This document shows positions 24,490 to 25,284 of a DNA stretch of 25,284 bases, piece after piece. The notes beneath the pieces were generated by a model, which was not told where the DNA came from, ran no database searches, and saw only the letters and a list, made by a program, of their open reading frames with translations. Within the stretch, counting starts at the first letter, position 1. The number at the start of each line of letters is the position of its first letter. Source of the stretch: Candidatus Hodarchaeota archaeon (GTDB taxonomy: Archaea; Asgardarchaeota; Heimdallarchaeia; Hodarchaeales; Hodarchaeaceae); NCBI GenBank assembly GCA_016839665.1, contig JAEOTU010000174.1, forward strand, positions 1 through 25,284. The letters run 5' to 3'. Made by a program: the position numbers and the translations under genes.

Positions 24490-24701
24490 TAAGCCACCCC
24501 AGCACATTTGTTTAAGGGTTGTCACCTGGCACGAAGTGGTTTCCAGCAATTTTCCTTTCATTGGTTCTAGGATTTTAAGGTTATGCAGTAGCTAGATGTG
24601 TACCATCATAAGAGGGGATTAATTTAAAAAATTGAGAAAGAAGGGGCAGACTTGGAGACTTATCATACAATAAGGCAATTATCTCCTTTGTCTAATGTCT
24701 A

Positions 24702-24809
24702 GCCCCGGTGGTGTAGTCTGGTCTAGCATTGATGGCTGTCAAATACTTGTCAAGTTTGACAACCTGCAGATCCCATCCGACTCGGGTTCAAATCCCGACC
24801 GGGGCGCCA
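24702..24809 (+). tRNA. tRNA-Asp(GTC) with a 37/38 intron and encoded CCA
   Basis: Acceptor GCCCCGG (24702-24708) pairs with CCGGGGC (24799-24805); discriminator G, then CCA encoded at 24807-24809. D-arm GTGTAGTCTGGTCTAGCAT, anticodon stem GATGG/CCATC, loop CTGTCA with anticodon GTC at 24738-24740. The intron is 30 nt (24742-24771), central helix CTGT/GCAG, bulges CAA and ATC, inner helix TTGTCAA/TTGACAA. T-loop TTCAAAT. It is the only one of five tRNA genes here with a templated CCA. tRNA-Lys starts 9 bp later, so both probably share a transcript. Confidence 0.95.
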
Positions 24810-24818
24810 GAAAATCAT

Positions 24819-24923
24819 GGGCGCATAGCTCAGCCAGGTAGAGCGACAGGCTTTTACTGATTAAGTTTTGAGACTAAATCTGGAGATACCTGTTGGTCGG
24901 GGGTTCAACTCCCTCTGCGCCCG
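24819..24923 (+). tRNA. tRNA-Lys(TTT) with a 37/38 intron
   Basis: Acceptor GGGCGCA (24819-24825) pairs with TGCGCCC (24916-24922); discriminator G at 24923, no CCA. D-stem GCTC/GAGC, anticodon stem ACAGG/CCTGT, loop CTTTTA with anticodon TTT at 24853-24855. The intron is 31 nt (24857-24887), central helix CTTT/GGAG, bulges TAC and ATA, inner helix GATTAAG/CTAAATC with one mismatch. T-loop TTCAACT. Confidence 0.95.
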
Positions 24924-24975
24924 CTCTAATTTTACATTCTTTCTACCATCTACAAGTAGTTTTTCTCATATAGTT

Positions 24976-25284
24976 CTACTCATTTGGAGTGGAGTTTGTT
25001 TCAGAAGAAAAGTTCATTATCAATAATAATACTAATGCAATGAGTGCCATCACAGCTCCATATACAAAAGTAAAATGGAAATTCAAATCATATAAGAATC
25101 CAGCAATCATTCCACCTAGGATGCTAGCAAATCCCACTAGAGTTTGTAACAATCCTATTCCAGTTCCTTTAAGATCTTGAGGAAGCAAATCTACCGCATA
25201 TGCTTTTTGAATGCCATCTGTTGCCGCGTTAAAAGCGCCATATAATCCAAAGAATAAGAAAAGTAATACAAAATTCGTTGTGAA
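24976..25284 (-). CDS. MFS transporter, C-terminal part (gene runs off the window)
   Basis: The reading frame is open from the window end to TAG at 24978-24976, 102 codons. It has hydrophobic helices and the MFS loop GAFNAATDGIQKAYAVDLLPQDLKGTGIG between two of them, similar to sugar- or drug-type major facilitator permeases. The last helix is followed by a short polar tail (FSSETNSTPNE). The N-terminal helices lie outside the window, so substrate cannot be judged. Convergent with tRNA-Lys. Confidence 0.75.
   Translation of the reverse strand, partial: FTTNFVLLFLFFGLYGAFNAATDGIQKAYAVDLLPQDLKGTGIGLLQTLVGFASILGGMIAGFLYDLNFHFTFVYGAVMALIALVLLLIMNFSSETNSTPNE

Larger units (their letters stand above)
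24283..24503 (-). tRNA. tRNA-Met(CAT), elongator type, with four introns
   Basis: Acceptor GCTGGGG (24503-24497) pairs with TCCCAGC (24290-24284); discriminator A at 24283. The gene spans 221 nt and folds to a normal 74-nt tRNA only if four insertions are removed. (1) About 24489-24461, 29 nt, in the D-loop around 14/15, with inner stem CGATAAT/ATTATCG; edges ambiguous. (2) 24451-24422, 30 nt, at 22/23, helix TCAGAC/GTCTGA, central helix TGGT/GCCG. (3) 24406-24350, 57 nt, at 37/38. (4) 24327-24297, 31 nt, at 59/60. The mature form has D-stem GCTT/TAGC, anticodon stem CGGGA/TCCCG, loop CTCATAA and T-stem GGGGG/CCCCC. GCGCGGGACTCATAA is typical of archaeal elongator Met; tRNA-Ile2(CAT) is less likely. 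Followed on the - strand by tRNA-Glu. Confidence 0.88.

Noticed and set aside
24504..24701. Hairpins (CTGG/CCAG near 24528-24547) between tRNA-Met and tRNA-Asp as a small RNA gene
   Set aside because: The stems are short, no known RNA family is recognisable, and promoter sequence for two divergent tRNA units must lie here.

Overview
The window is archaeal chromosome from an AT-rich, apparently non-hyperthermophilic organism. The evidence is a set of archaeal hallmark genes: A-type ATP synthase subunit A, ribosomal protein L21e, RNA polymerase subunit F (Rpb4), archaeal NadM, Pus10, TrmY, SRP54, a NOG1-like GTPase and tRNA genes split by bulge-helix-bulge (BHB) introns. GGTGA/GGAG-type ribosome binding sites and TTG starts are common. 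A MutL homologue narrows this to archaea carrying bacterial-type mismatch repair. An Asgard (Heimdall-like) or related lineage is my guess only; nothing here proves it.

Layout. 1-1664: the tail of an unidentified + strand gene, then a - strand surface protein with seven propeller-type repeats. 1711-5204: a DNA-repair neighbourhood (mutL; RadB-like ATPase; RuvC/YqgF-like nuclease). 5197-7705: nadM, a NOG1-like GTPase and truA on the + strand. 7733-10150: S-adenosylhomocysteine hydrolase and a double-domain Lrp/AsnC regulator, divergent. 10215-15065 (-): atpA with a 539-residue intein in its P-loop, followed after 3 bp by a phosphatidylserine-decarboxylase-type gene and a CDP-alcohol phosphatidyltransferase, i.e. 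polar-lipid headgroup synthesis. 15342-16238: a coiled-coil protein coupled to a small SWIM zinc-finger protein. 16301-17855 (-): HD hydrolase then DHH phosphoesterase. 17856-18351: about 500 bp with no recognisable gene. 18352-19389: a free-standing LAGLIDADG endonuclease gene ending 23 bp before a tRNA-Pro(CGG) with two introns. 19519-21764 (-): the conserved archaeal block pus10-rpl21e-rpoF. 22064-24081 (+): trmY and srp54. 24097-24923: tRNA-Glu and tRNA-Met (-), tRNA-Asp and tRNA-Lys (+). 24976-25284: the C-terminal part of an MFS transporter.

The most unusual content is the tRNA set. All five tRNA genes are interrupted and together hold nine introns, most of them 29-31 nt. tRNA-Met(CAT) can be folded only if four introns are removed (D-loop, 22/23, 37/38 and 59/60). 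tRNA-Met and tRNA-Pro share a T-loop intron at the same place (59/60), of the same length (31 nt), with the same last eight bases and a good BHB fold. The two enzymes expected to modify T-loop position 54, Pus10 and TrmY, are encoded divergently in the same window. Two LAGLIDADG endonucleases (one in the intein, one beside tRNA-Pro) add to the picture of a genome rich in self-removing insertions.
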